From CAZVEE01 sp964625525 (GTDB lineage Bacteria; Pseudomonadota; Alphaproteobacteria; JAJFIK01): 18,865 nucleotides of DNA. The notes beneath the pieces are model-generated. The model had not been told where the DNA came from and did not search any database. It was given only the letters and a program-made list of their open reading frames with translations. Position 1 is the stretch's first letter; the number at the start of each line of letters is the position of its first letter. The stretch spans positions 1 through 18,865 of the forward strand of contig CAZVEE010000069.1 in assembly GCA_964625525.1 (NCBI GenBank), in the 5' to 3' direction. Below are positions 1-7,219 of the stretch, piece after piece. Position numbers and translations under genes: made by a program.

Positions 1-1
1 G

Positions 2-97
2 CTGGAGCAGATGGGCCTGCATTTGGGCATGGAAGTGGCCAACTGGCCGCCTGAGAATATCGAGGATCTGGCCAAGCGGTTCGAGGACCAGTACTGA
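2..97 (+). CDS. rpoA: RNA polymerase alpha subunit, C-terminal end only
   Basis: Only the last 31 codons and the TGA stop (95-97) are inside the window; the gene begins upstream. The readable tail contains LGMEVANWPPENIEDLAKRF and ends in EDQY, the ending I recognise from alphaproteobacterial RpoA. It belongs to the alpha C-terminal domain, which binds UP elements and activators. rplQ follows 54 bases downstream, the standard end of the ribosomal alpha operon, which supports the assignment despite the short fragment. Confidence 0.9.
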   Translation: MEQMGLHLGMEVANWPPENIEDLAKRFEDQY

Positions 98-137
98 ACT
101 GGCGAGCATGAGACAGGCGGGCAGGCGCCCGGGTGAC

Positions 138-143
138 GAGGAG
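138..143 (+). promoter_or_regulatory. Shine-Dalgarno of rplQ
   Basis: GAGGAG lies 8 bases before the ATG at 152 and selects that start. It rules out the overlapping frame that opens at 108. Confidence 0.7.
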
Positions 144-151
144 TTGAAACG

Positions 152-574
152 ATGCGCCACGCGCACGGGTACCGCAAACTGGGGCGCAGCCAGTCCCACC
201 GCAAATCGATGCTGGCCAATATGGCGGCCTCGCTCATCAAGCATGAGCAGATCAAGACGACGCTGCCGAAGGCGAAGGAGCTGCGGCCCTTCGTGGAGAA
301 GCTTGTGACGCTCGGCAAGCGCGGTGACCTGCACGCCCGGCGCCTGGCGATCTCCAAGATCCGCGACAAAGCCATGGTGTCGAAACTGTTTGAGGTGCTG
401 GGCGGGCGGTATGCGCTGCGTCCTGGCGGCTATACACGGATCCTGAAAGCGGGTCTGCGCACCAGTGACGCCGCGCCCATGGCCATTATCGAATTCGTCG
501 AGCGCGACGTGGAGGCCAAAGGCAAAGATTCCGGCCCTGTGCAGGAACGCACGGAAGAAGCGCAAGCCGAATAA
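152..574 (+). CDS. rplQ: 50S ribosomal protein L17
   Basis: Structural protein of the large ribosomal subunit, 140 residues, a normal length for alphaproteobacteria. The N-terminus (MRHAHGYRKLGRSQSHRKSM) followed by LANMAASLIKHEQIKTTLPK is the hallmark of L17. A region rich in Lys and Arg covers about residues 40-80, followed by the conserved GGRYALRPGGYTRI stretch. The final residues are acidic and Gln/Glu-rich (VQERTEEAQAE), a variable tail. The ATG at 152 has a GAGGAG ribosome binding site. The gene follows rpoA and is presumably cotranscribed with it, with transcription ending at the hairpin at 604-631. Confidence 0.97.
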   Translation: MRHAHGYRKLGRSQSHRKSMLANMAASLIKHEQIKTTLPKAKELRPFVEKLVTLGKRGDLHARRLAISKIRDKAMVSKLFEVLGGRYALRPGGYTRILKAGLRTSDAAPMAIIEFVERDVEAKGKDSGPVQERTEEAQAE

Positions 575-603
575 GAACGGCCTGGCATTGCACGGATAAG
601 CAG

Positions 604-631
604 AGCGGCCCCAATTCGGGGCCGCTTTTTT
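604..631 (+). terminator. Intrinsic terminator of the rpoA-rplQ operon
   Basis: A perfect 9-bp stem (604-612 AGCGGCCCC pairing with 618-626 GGGGCCGCT) closes a 5-base loop (AATTC) and is followed by a run of T (626-631). It starts 30 bases after the rplQ stop. It separates the ribosomal operon from the TIR gene, so the TIR gene probably needs its own promoter. Confidence 0.9.
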
Positions 632-668
632 GTATGCGTCCGCAAGCGCGCTGTGCGACACTTCATCC

Positions 669-674
669 TACAAT
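669..674 (+). promoter_or_regulatory. Possible -10 box upstream of the TIR gene
   Basis: TACAAT, five of six matches to TATAAT, lies 35 bases before the ATG at 710 and downstream of the rplQ terminator. No convincing -35 hexamer sits 16-18 bases upstream, so this is a weak call based on position and the -10 match alone. Confidence 0.25.
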
Positions 675-709
675 CAAGGCCCAATGGGGCCCGAGCCGGG
701 GGATGAGAC

Positions 710-1693
710 ATGGCCGATATTTTCGTGAGCTATAGTCCGGAAGATCGTGCCCGGGTGGAGCCGATGGTGCTCACCTTGGAACGTGCTGGCTATTCGGTGT
801 TTTGGGACGCGGGCGTGGGTCCCGTCGAGACCACGACGCAGCGCGTGCTGAATGAGTTGCGGGGCAGTGCCTGCATCCTGGTGGTTTGGACCCATAACTC
901 GGTGTTGGATCGATCCACGGCATCTGAGGCGCTGCATGGTCTCGATATGGGCAAGCTCGTCGCGGCGCGATATGATCAGGCTCCGGCCCAGGCGCCCTTC
1001 AACACCATGGGCACGATCGATCTGGATCATTGGGCCGGCGATCCGAATGACCCGGCCTGGCGCCGGCTTGTGGATCAGGTTGACGCCGCTGTGGCGCGCA
1101 GCCGCGGCACCGCGCCGGCGCCCCCCCAGCCATCCCAGCAACCTTATGGGGGGCACCCTCAGCCTCAGCCTCAACCCTATGGCGCGCCAGCCCAGCCCCA
1201 GCCCTATGGATTGCAGCCCCCCCATTACGGCAGCCACGGGGGCCATCCCGCTTATGGTCAGCCAGCGGGCATGGGTCTGCCACATCATTTGCAACCCAGC
1301 TATGACGACCGGATCGGTCTGCAGCGGGACTTCTCCTATTTCTATTTTAGCGTGCGCGGACGGATCAGCCTGGGGGAGGTCTGGCTTTACTGGATGCTGC
1401 CGAATATCGGGATCATTCTGGGGTTGTTAATGATCATCGGCCTGGTGGCCGCCGATGGGAATGAGCGCGATGCGGGGGCAGCAGCCGGCATATTGTTCCT
1501 GCTCTATCTCGTTGTCACGTTCTGGCCGTCGATCGCGGTCACGATTAAGCGGCTTCATGATATTGGCTGGACGGGAGTACTGATCCTCCTGGCGCTGATT
1601 CCCATCGGCAACATCGTGATTCTGATTGTTTCTCTGTTTGTGCCGGGCGATCGAGGCGCCAATCGCTTCGGACCTGACCCCCGCGACAGTTAG
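710..1693 (+). CDS. TIR domain - Pro/Gln/Tyr-rich linker - DUF805 membrane protein
   Basis: A 327-residue protein in three parts. Residues 1 to about 130 form a TIR domain of the TIR_2 type: MADIFVSYSPEDRA opens strand A and box 1, GYSVFWD follows at 28-33, and ACILVVWTHNSV is at 54-64. E73 in the STASEA segment sits where NAD-cleaving TIR domains carry their catalytic Glu. Residues about 134-195 are low complexity with repeated QPQPYG and PYG units. Residues about 206-324 match DUF805: an F/Y-rich start, GRISLGEVWLYW, two or three hydrophobic segments (230-247, 257-275, 286-312), the signature KRLHDIGWTG, and the ending NRFGPDP. GGGGGA at 698-703 sets the ATG. The TIR domain is presumably cytoplasmic and tethered to the inner membrane. 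NADase or signalling activity is inferred, not shown. The linker DNA holds two C7 tracts (1121-1127, 1217-1223). Confidence 0.85.
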   Translation: MADIFVSYSPEDRARVEPMVLTLERAGYSVFWDAGVGPVETTTQRVLNELRGSACILVVWTHNSVLDRSTASEALHGLDMGKLVAARYDQAPAQAPFNTMGTIDLDHWAGDPNDPAWRRLVDQVDAAVARSRGTAPAPPQPSQQPYGGHPQPQPQPYGAPAQPQPYGLQPPHYGSHGGHPAYGQPAGMGLPHHLQPSYDDRIGLQRDFSYFYFSVRGRISLGEVWLYWMLPNIGIILGLLMIIGLVAADGNERDAGAAAGILFLLYLVVTFWPSIAVTIKRLHDIGWTGVLILLALIPIGNIVILIVSLFVPGDRGANRFGPDPRDS

Positions 1694-1696
1694 AGG
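1692..1696 (+). promoter_or_regulatory. Shine-Dalgarno of the GNAT gene, inside the TIR stop codon
   Basis: AGAGG overlaps the TAG stop of the TIR gene (1691-1693) and stands 7 bases before the GTG at 1704. It decides the start of the acetyltransferase and suggests that its translation is coupled to the end of the TIR gene. Confidence 0.6.
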
Positions 1697-1703
1697 CAAC
1701 TGT

Positions 1704-2186
1704 GTGGAGATACGCGCTTGTAGAGACGGCGATCGGGACGCGGTTCTCGACATCTTTCGGGAGGTCGTGCGCGCCGGGGAAACCTATGCCTTTGCGCCAG
1801 ACACCGACCGCGAGGCCGCCGCACGGATTTGGTTCGCACCAGGGGCTCATGTCTATGTGGCCGTGGAGGCGGGCCAGGTCCTTGGCTCTTGCTTTCTCAA
1901 ACCCAACCAGCCGGGCTTAGGCGACCATGTGGCCAATGGGGGGTTCATGGTGGCAGAAGCGGTGCGGGGGCGTGGTCTGGGGCGCCGGCTGGGCCTCTTC
2001 GCCATCGCAGAGGCGCGCCGCATCGGCTTTACGGCCATGCAGTTCAATTTCGTAGTGTCCAGCAACACCGGCGCCGTGCGGTTGTGGCAGGATCTGGGGT
2101 TTCAGATCTTGGGTACGGTGCCGGGGGCGTTCCGCCATGTGCGGCTGGGCCCGGTTGATGTTCATATTATGTATCAGGCGCTGTAA
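1704..2186 (+). CDS. GNAT family N-acetyltransferase
   Basis: Acetyl-CoA dependent N-acetyltransferase of 160 residues; substrate unknown. The GTG start at 1704 gives an N-terminus MEIRACRDGDRDAVLDIFRE, typical of GNAT strand 1 and helix 1, and has a Shine-Dalgarno at 1692-1696. The open frame extends back to 1626, but that stretch lies inside the TIR gene and does not look like a GNAT N-terminus. The acetyl-CoA binding motif A is at residues 83-96 (VAEAVRGRGLGRRL, with R88-x-x-G91-x-G93). Motif B is around 116-133 (FVVSSNTGAVRLWQDLGF), and the end is PGAFRHVRLGPVDVHIMYQAL. No membrane segment or signal peptide is visible. It is probably cotranscribed with the TIR gene. Whether the two act together is unknown. 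Confidence 0.85.
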   Translation: MEIRACRDGDRDAVLDIFREVVRAGETYAFAPDTDREAAARIWFAPGAHVYVAVEAGQVLGSCFLKPNQPGLGDHVANGGFMVAEAVRGRGLGRRLGLFAIAEARRIGFTAMQFNFVVSSNTGAVRLWQDLGFQILGTVPGAFRHVRLGPVDVHIMYQAL

Positions 2187-2233
2187 CGCTGCCTTGACGG
2201 TGCCACATCCCCGCGCCCATCTAGCGCTTTAGA

Positions 2234-2244
2234 GAGTCGGACTC
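2234..2244 (+). promoter_or_regulatory. Two adjacent GANTC sites before the protease gene
   Basis: GAGTC (2234-2238) and GACTC (2240-2244) form an 11-base palindrome just before the ribosome binding site (GGAGGGG, 2245-2251) of the protease gene. GANTC is the target of the alphaproteobacterial cell-cycle methylase CcrM. A regulatory role here is inference from motif and position. Confidence 0.35.
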
Positions 2245-2259
2245 GGAGGGGATCCCATC

Positions 2260-3723
2260 ATGCGCATGACTTATGCTGCTCTCGCCGTCGTGGTGCTGGG
2301 CGTGGCCTTCGCTCTTGGTGCCTTTGATGGGGCGGCCCCCGAACACTCTGCCGTGGCGCCGGCCCATGCCGCGCCGGCACCCCGCGCAGAAGCGCGCACT
2401 GTGCCGGCCAGTATGGCGCAGGTGCAGCTGAGCTTTGCGCCAGTGGTGCGCGAAGTGTCGCCGGCGGTGGTGAACGTCTATGCCCAGCGCCGGGTGCGCG
2501 AGCGGCGCACCATGTTCGACGATCCGTTCTTCCGGCGCTTTTTCGGCGACCGTAACTTCGGCATGCCGCGGGAACGGGTTCAGAACTCCCTGGGCTCGGG
2601 CGTTGTGGTCCGGCCAGAGGGGATCATCGTCACCAACAATCATGTCATTGATGGCGGCGAGGAATTCACGGTCGTGCTGTCGGATCTGCGCGAGTTCGAC
2701 GCCGACGTGATCCTGACTGACGAGCGCACGGACCTGGCGGTGCTGCGCATCGACACCCAAGGCGAAAGCCTGCCGTCCGTTGCGTTCCGCAATTCCGATG
2801 AAGTGCAGGTGGGCGATCTGGTGCTGGCGCTCGGCAACCCGTTCGGCGTGGGCCAGACCGTGACGAGCGGCATTGTCTCGGCGGTGGCGCGCACGCAAGT
2901 GGGCATCTCGGATTTGAATTTCTTTATACAGACGGATGCAGCCATCAATCCTGGTAATTCGGGGGGCGCGCTGGTCACGTCCGATGGTCAGCTTGCGGGC
3001 ATCAACACGGCCATCTTCTCGCGCTCCGGTGGCTCCAACGGCATCGGCTTTGCGATCCCCTCCAATATGGTGCGCCTGGTCGTGGATAGTGCGGTCGAGG
3101 GGAAGGATCTGGTGCGGCCCTGGCTCGGCGCCGCCTATCAGCCGGTGACGGCGGATATCGCGGCCTCGCTGGGGCGTGACCGGCCGGGCGGTGCGTTGAT
3201 CACGGATGTGTATCCCAACGGCCCTGCCGATGAAGGCGGCTTGCGCCCGGGCGACATCATTCAGAGCATTCAGAGCTTTGAAGTGCTGGACCCGCAGGGC
3301 CTGCGCTACCGCGTCGCCACCCAGCGTGCCGGCGAACCGGTCACATTGCGGTACTGGCGCGATGGCCGAGAGCAGGAAGCGCGCCTGATCGTTCGTGTGC
3401 CCCCGGAAGTGCCCGCCAAGAACGAGACCTTCCTGCCGGGCCGCTCACCGCTGGCCGGCGCGACGGTAGTGAACCTGTCGCCGCGCTTCAATGAGGACCA
3501 TGGCCTTGATCCGCTGCAACGGGGCGTGGCGATCCTGCGCACGGAACCGGGCAGTCTGGCGAACCGCGCGCGCTTGCGCTCTGGCGATATCGTGCTGAGC
3601 GTTAACGGTCAGCCGGTGGAACAGGTGGAAGACTTGCAGCAAGCCATCGCGTATGAGGCCCGGCGCTGGGTGTTGGAAATTAAGCGGGGCCAGCGGGTTG
3701 TCACATTGAGGTATCGCGGCTGA
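2260..3723 (+). CDS. degQ: Periplasmic Do/DegQ-type serine endoprotease
   Basis: HtrA-family protease and chaperone of 487 residues, acting on misfolded envelope proteins in the periplasm. Residues 1 to about 37 are a secretion signal (hydrophobic core AALAVVVLGVAFALGAF, Ala-rich exit at 32-38). The trypsin-like domain spans about 55-280 with catalytic triad H128 (TNNHVIDG), D158 (ERTDLAVL) and S234 (NPGNSGGAL). Two PDZ domains follow, about 285-380 (PWLGAAYQPV, GGLRPGDIIQSI) and about 395-487 (ARLRSGDIVLSVNGQPV). A basic and aromatic stretch at 78-106 (RRVRERRTMFDDPFFRRFFG) corresponds to the family's LA loop. GGAGGGG at 2245-2251 supports the ATG at 2260. The stop shares one base with the rarA start. 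degP and degQ cannot be separated with certainty; the symbol is a family-level choice. Confidence 0.92.
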   Translation: MRMTYAALAVVVLGVAFALGAFDGAAPEHSAVAPAHAAPAPRAEARTVPASMAQVQLSFAPVVREVSPAVVNVYAQRRVRERRTMFDDPFFRRFFGDRNFGMPRERVQNSLGSGVVVRPEGIIVTNNHVIDGGEEFTVVLSDLREFDADVILTDERTDLAVLRIDTQGESLPSVAFRNSDEVQVGDLVLALGNPFGVGQTVTSGIVSAVARTQVGISDLNFFIQTDAAINPGNSGGALVTSDGQLAGINTAIFSRSGGSNGIGFAIPSNMVRLVVDSAVEGKDLVRPWLGAAYQPVTADIAASLGRDRPGGALITDVYPNGPADEGGLRPGDIIQSIQSFEVLDPQGLRYRVATQRAGEPVTLRYWRDGREQEARLIVRVPPEVPAKNETFLPGRSPLAGATVVNLSPRFNEDHGLDPLQRGVAILRTEPGSLANRARLRSGDIVLSVNGQPVEQVEDLQQAIAYEARRWVLEIKRGQRVVTLRYRG

Positions 3724-5027
3724 TGTCCTTGTTCGAGGCGGCGGGTCTGGAGGCCAGTGCGCCGCGTCCCCTGGCGGATCGGCTTCGGCCGGCGCATCTC
3801 GAAGATGTGGTGGGCCAGGACCATCTTTTGGCCGCCGACGCGCCGCTCGGGCGGATGGCCGCCGCGGCGCGATTTTCCTCGCTGATTTTGTGGGGGCCGC
3901 CGGGCACTGGCAAGACCACGATCGCCCGTCTGCTGGCCCGCGCGTCGGGTCTGCATTTTGAGCAGATCTCGGCCATCTTTTCCGGTGTTGCGGAGTTGCG
4001 CAAAGTGTTCGAGGCCGCCAAGGCTCGGCGCCAGACCGGCCAGGGCACGCTCTTGTTCGTGGATGAGATCCACCGCTTCAACAAGGCTCAGCAGGACGGC
4101 TTTTTGCCCCACATGGAAGACGGCACCATTACGCTGGTTGGAGCGACCACGGAAAATCCGTCATTTGAACTGAACCCGGCGGTGCTCTCGCGCGCTCAGG
4201 TCTTGGTGCTCAAGCGTCTCGACGACACCGCGCTTGAGGCGTTGCTCGCCCGCGCCGAGGCCGAGGAGGGGCGTCTCCTGCCGCTGGATGGGCAGGCCCG
4301 CGCGACCTTGCGCGCCATGGCCGATGGGGACGGGCGTTATCTCCTGAACTTGGCCGAAGACGTCTTCGCCCTGCGCGTTGAGACGGCGTTGACGCCGGCT
4401 GGGCTGGTGGAGACGGTGCAGCGCCGGGCACCGGTCTATGACAAGGGGCAGGACAGCCATTACAATCTCATCAGTGCTCTGCACAAATCTGTCCGCGGCT
4501 CGGACGCGGACGCTGCGCTTTATTATCTTGCCCGCATGCTGGCGGGCGGCGAGGACCCGCTTTACATCGCCCGGCGCATGGTGCGCATGGCCAGTGAGGA
4601 TATCGGGCTTGCCGATCCCCAAGCGCTGGGCTTGGCGCTTCAGGCGCGCGATGCCTATGAGTTTCTGGGCTCGCCGGAAGGCGAGTTGGCGCTGGCGCAA
4701 TGTGTGATCTATCTGGCGACGGCGCCCAAATCGAACGCCGCCTACACCGCCTATAAAGCGAGCGTGACAGCCGCTAAGGAGACCGGTTCCTTGGCGCCGC
4801 CCGCGCATAGTCTCAACGCGCCGACCAAGTTGATGAAAGAGATCGGTCACGGCAAAGACTATGTCTACGACCACGATACAGCGGACGGCTTTTCCGGCCA
4901 GAACTACTTTCCCGAGGCGATGGAACGCCAGCGCTTCTATCAGCCGACGGAACGGGGCTTCGAGCGTGAGGTCTCCAAACGGCTTGCTTATTGGGACCGG
5001 TTGCGGGCGCAAGGGAGCGACATGTGA
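3723..5027 (+). CDS. rarA: Replication-associated recombination ATPase RarA (MgsA)
   Basis: AAA+ ATPase of the clamp-loader/WRNIP1 family that acts at stalled replication forks with SSB. It has 434 residues, against about 447 in E. coli RarA. The Walker A motif GPPGTGKTT is at 58-66, Walker B LLFVDEIHRF at 110-119, sensor 1 region GATTENPSFELN at 140-151 and the arginine finger region VLSRAQV at 154-160. The C-terminal half carries the family-specific tetramerisation region, including RMVRMASEDIGLADPQAL and the closing DGFSGQNYFPEAM. The ATG at 3723 overlaps the TGA of the protease gene by one base, and the end overlaps crcB by four bases (GTGA), indicating one translationally coupled operon. 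Confidence 0.95.
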   Translation: MSLFEAAGLEASAPRPLADRLRPAHLEDVVGQDHLLAADAPLGRMAAAARFSSLILWGPPGTGKTTIARLLARASGLHFEQISAIFSGVAELRKVFEAAKARRQTGQGTLLFVDEIHRFNKAQQDGFLPHMEDGTITLVGATTENPSFELNPAVLSRAQVLVLKRLDDTALEALLARAEAEEGRLLPLDGQARATLRAMADGDGRYLLNLAEDVFALRVETALTPAGLVETVQRRAPVYDKGQDSHYNLISALHKSVRGSDADAALYYLARMLAGGEDPLYIARRMVRMASEDIGLADPQALGLALQARDAYEFLGSPEGELALAQCVIYLATAPKSNAAYTAYKASVTAAKETGSLAPPAHSLNAPTKLMKEIGHGKDYVYDHDTADGFSGQNYFPEAMERQRFYQPTERGFEREVSKRLAYWDRLRAQGSDM

Positions 5028-5422
5028 GTATGCCTGTCACCTGGCCTCTCTTGGGTGCGGTGGCCGCCGGAGGCGCCCTGGGCGCGATGGGGCGGTTCAT
5101 CATGGGCAGTGCCATTTTGGCCTTGCTGGGCCCGCGTTTTCCCTGGGGTACACTGGGCGTCAATGTCCTAGGCTCGTTCGTCATGGGGCTCTTGGCCGGG
5201 TTGGCCGCGCGCCACTGGGGCGAGGCGGGCAGTGCAGAGCTGCGGGCCTTTCTCATGGTCGGCGTGCTCGGTGGGTTTACGACATTCTCGGCCTTTTCGC
5301 TCGACGCGGTGATCCTGATGGACCGCGGCGCTTATGCGGCCATGGCGGCCTATGTGGCGGGCTCGGTTGTCTTATCGGTACTGGCCTTGCTGGCGGGTCT
5401 CGTTCTGGCGCGGAGCCTGTGA
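5024..5422 (+). CDS. crcB: Fluoride channel CrcB/Fluc
   Basis: Small inner-membrane fluoride exporter, about 132 residues and four transmembrane helices, expected to work as a dual-topology homodimer. Family motifs: GGALGAMGRFIMG near the N-terminus, GTLGVNVLGSFVMGLLAG in the second helix, and GVLGGFTTFSAFSLDAVIL, which contains the conserved TTFS fluoride-path motif. Two starts are possible: GTG at 5024, which forms a GTGA overlap with the rarA stop and lies 6 bases after GGGAG (5013-5017), or ATG at 5030, 12 bases after it. I prefer the GTG. The gene stands between rarA and rluC with no gap. No fluoride riboswitch is possible upstream because the leader is rarA coding sequence. Confidence 0.92.
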   Translation: MSMPVTWPLLGAVAAGGALGAMGRFIMGSAILALLGPRFPWGTLGVNVLGSFVMGLLAGLAARHWGEAGSAELRAFLMVGVLGGFTTFSAFSLDAVILMDRGAYAAMAAYVAGSVVLSVLALLAGLVLARSL

Positions 5423-5426
5423 GCCC

Positions 5427-6410
5427 ATGAGCGGTGTGCAGACCATTCCGGTGTCGGCTGATGACGCGGGCTTGCGGCTCGATCGCTGGTTCCGCCAGCA
5501 TTTTCCCACGCTCCCGCATGGTCGCTTGGAAAAGCTCCTGCGCACGGGGCAGGTGCGGGTGGATGGTGGCCGGGTCAAAGCCAATACACGCCTGGAAGAG
5601 GGCCAGGCCGTGCGCGTGCCGCCGCTGGGCGACACGGCGTCCGCGGCGCGCCCTGCCGTCGCGCGCGTCAGTGAAACCGATCGCCGGTTTGCCGAAGACC
5701 TTCTTCTGCATCAGGACGACGATGTGTTGGTGGTGAACAAGCCATTCGGCTTGGCGGTGCAGGGCGGTACGAAGACGGTGCGCCATCTGGACGGCATGCT
5801 TGATGCGTTTTGCTTCGGCGCCTCGGAGCGTCCGCGCCTTGTGCACCGGCTTGACCGGGACACGAGCGGGGTGCTGGTGCTGGCCCGCCACCGGCGTGCC
5901 GCCCAGGCGTTGACGGCCGCGTTCAAGGCGCGCGAGACCCGGAAAATCTATTGGGGTCTGGTGTTGGGCGTGCCGGACCGGGAAAACGGTGATCTGAAAG
6001 CACCGCTGAAGAAAGGGCTGGGTCCGGACGACAGCGAGCGTATGGTACCCGCTCGCCCGGGCGATCCCGAGGCCAAGCCCGCGCTGACGCGGTTTGCGAT
6101 CATGGCGCAGGCGGGGCAGAAGGCAGCGTGGCTGGCGCTGTTGCCCGTGACGGGGCGCACGCATCAGTTGCGCGCCCATTGTGCGCTACTGGGCACGCCG
6201 TTGGTGAATGACCGCAAATATGGCTATGGCGCCGGCCGCGAGCCGTTGAGCGGCATGGCCGACGGCTTGCACCTGCACGCGCGAATCCTGGAGATTGCGC
6301 ATCCCAAAGGCGGTATCCTGCATGTGGAGGCGCCGCTGCCGCCGCACATGGCGCAGACCTGGGATCTATTCGGCTTCGGACCGGAGCACTGGCACGATCC
6401 GTTCCCCTGA
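5427..6410 (+). CDS. rluC: RluA/RluC-family 23S rRNA pseudouridine synthase
   Basis: Converts specific uridines of 23S rRNA to pseudouridine; 327 residues against 319 in E. coli RluC. An S4 RNA-binding domain occupies about residues 14-65 (LRLDRWFRQHFPTLPHGRLE, then GQVRVDGGRVK). The catalytic domain has HRLDRDTSG at 140-148, in which D143 is the catalytic Asp, close to D144 of the E. coli enzyme. LVVNKPFGLAVQGG is at 101-114, and LLPVTGRTHQLRAH is near residue 240. The ATG at 5427 begins four bases after the crcB stop; an in-frame extension back to 5334 lies wholly within crcB and is rejected. RluC versus RluD specificity is inferred from overall likeness and gene order. Confidence 0.9.
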   Translation: MSGVQTIPVSADDAGLRLDRWFRQHFPTLPHGRLEKLLRTGQVRVDGGRVKANTRLEEGQAVRVPPLGDTASAARPAVARVSETDRRFAEDLLLHQDDDVLVVNKPFGLAVQGGTKTVRHLDGMLDAFCFGASERPRLVHRLDRDTSGVLVLARHRRAAQALTAAFKARETRKIYWGLVLGVPDRENGDLKAPLKKGLGPDDSERMVPARPGDPEAKPALTRFAIMAQAGQKAAWLALLPVTGRTHQLRAHCALLGTPLVNDRKYGYGAGREPLSGMADGLHLHARILEIAHPKGGILHVEAPLPPHMAQTWDLFGFGPEHWHDPFP

Positions 6411-6442
6411 GCCTCTCCCGTCCGACGAGAAGGAGCGCCCGG

Positions 6443-7138
6443 ATGGCCAGCCCCTATCGCGATAGTACGCCCCTGCGCCTGGTCGTTTTTGATTATGACG
6501 GCACGCTGGTGGATAGCCACGCCATGCTGCACAAGGCCTATGAGGCGGCCTTCCGCGCGGTGGGGCTGCCCATTCCGTCACAGGAGGCAACACGCGCGGC
6601 CGTGGGCTTTCCCATGCTGGAGACACTGGCACGGATGGCACCACCTGAGACGGACCGCGCGACCCTGGAAGCAGCCGACCGGGCGTTGCACGACGCCCGA
6701 CGCTTTCAGCGCAGTGGTCACGAGCCGATGGATCGGTTATTCGATGGGGTGCTGGATGTGCTGCAGACCCTTTATGATAGTGATAGCACGCTGATTGCGG
6801 TGGCGACCAACAAGTCTCGCCGCGGCTTGGAGCACAGCCTCGCCAGTCACCGCATTGCCCGCTATTTCGTGAAAACCTGCACGGCCGACGAAAGCCCATC
6901 TAAACCGCATCCGGCCATGCTGGAGGAGCTGATGGGCTTTGCCGGTGTGGCGCCGGAGCAGACCGCTATGGTGGGCGACACGATCGTGGACATGCAGTTG
7001 GCCCGCAATGCCCGGGTGAGCGCCATCGGCGTGAGCTGGGGGTATCATCAGCGGGTGGCGTTAGAGGCGGAGGAGCCTGCGGCGCTCATTGACCATATGA
7101 GCGAGCTGCCGGATGTTCTGGCGCGGCTGTGGGGCTGA
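6443..7138 (+). CDS. HAD superfamily hydrolase (Gph/phosphoglycolate phosphatase-like)
   Basis: A 231-residue haloacid-dehalogenase-type phosphatase of subfamily IA. Motif I is FDYDGTLVDS with nucleophile D17 and acid/base D19. Motif II is VATNKS with T122. Motif III is the Lys in SPSKPHP (K154). Motif IV is GDTIVD (D179 and D183). The helical cap lies between residues about 25 and 95. AGGAG at 6431-6435, 7 bases before the ATG, supports the start. It sits 32 bases after rluC and before the ATP12 gene. The position beside rluC is one I associate with many alphaproteobacteria, but the true substrate cannot be read from sequence. Confidence 0.88.
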   Translation: MASPYRDSTPLRLVVFDYDGTLVDSHAMLHKAYEAAFRAVGLPIPSQEATRAAVGFPMLETLARMAPPETDRATLEAADRALHDARRFQRSGHEPMDRLFDGVLDVLQTLYDSDSTLIAVATNKSRRGLEHSLASHRIARYFVKTCTADESPSKPHPAMLEELMGFAGVAPEQTAMVGDTIVDMQLARNARVSAIGVSWGYHQRVALEAEEPAALIDHMSELPDVLARLWG

Positions 7139-7219
7139 GCGCTGTGGTACGGTCAAGGCTTGTGTACCGGGCTGCGATTTGTGACCTCCAAAACATGAGA
7201 GAAAGCAGGGAACCAAGCG

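Noticed and set aside
674..1294. 206-codon minus-strand frame over the TIR gene
   Set aside because: The plus strand encodes recognisable TIR and DUF805 domains; the antisense product is Arg/Gly-rich and unlike any family.
1626..1703. N-terminal extension of the GNAT gene
   Set aside because: The extra residues lie inside the DUF805 coding region and do not resemble a GNAT start, and the GTG at 1704 has a well-spaced Shine-Dalgarno.
4161..5012. 283-codon minus-strand frame inside rarA
   Set aside because: Shadow of the rarA coding sequence; no ribosome binding site or recognisable motif.
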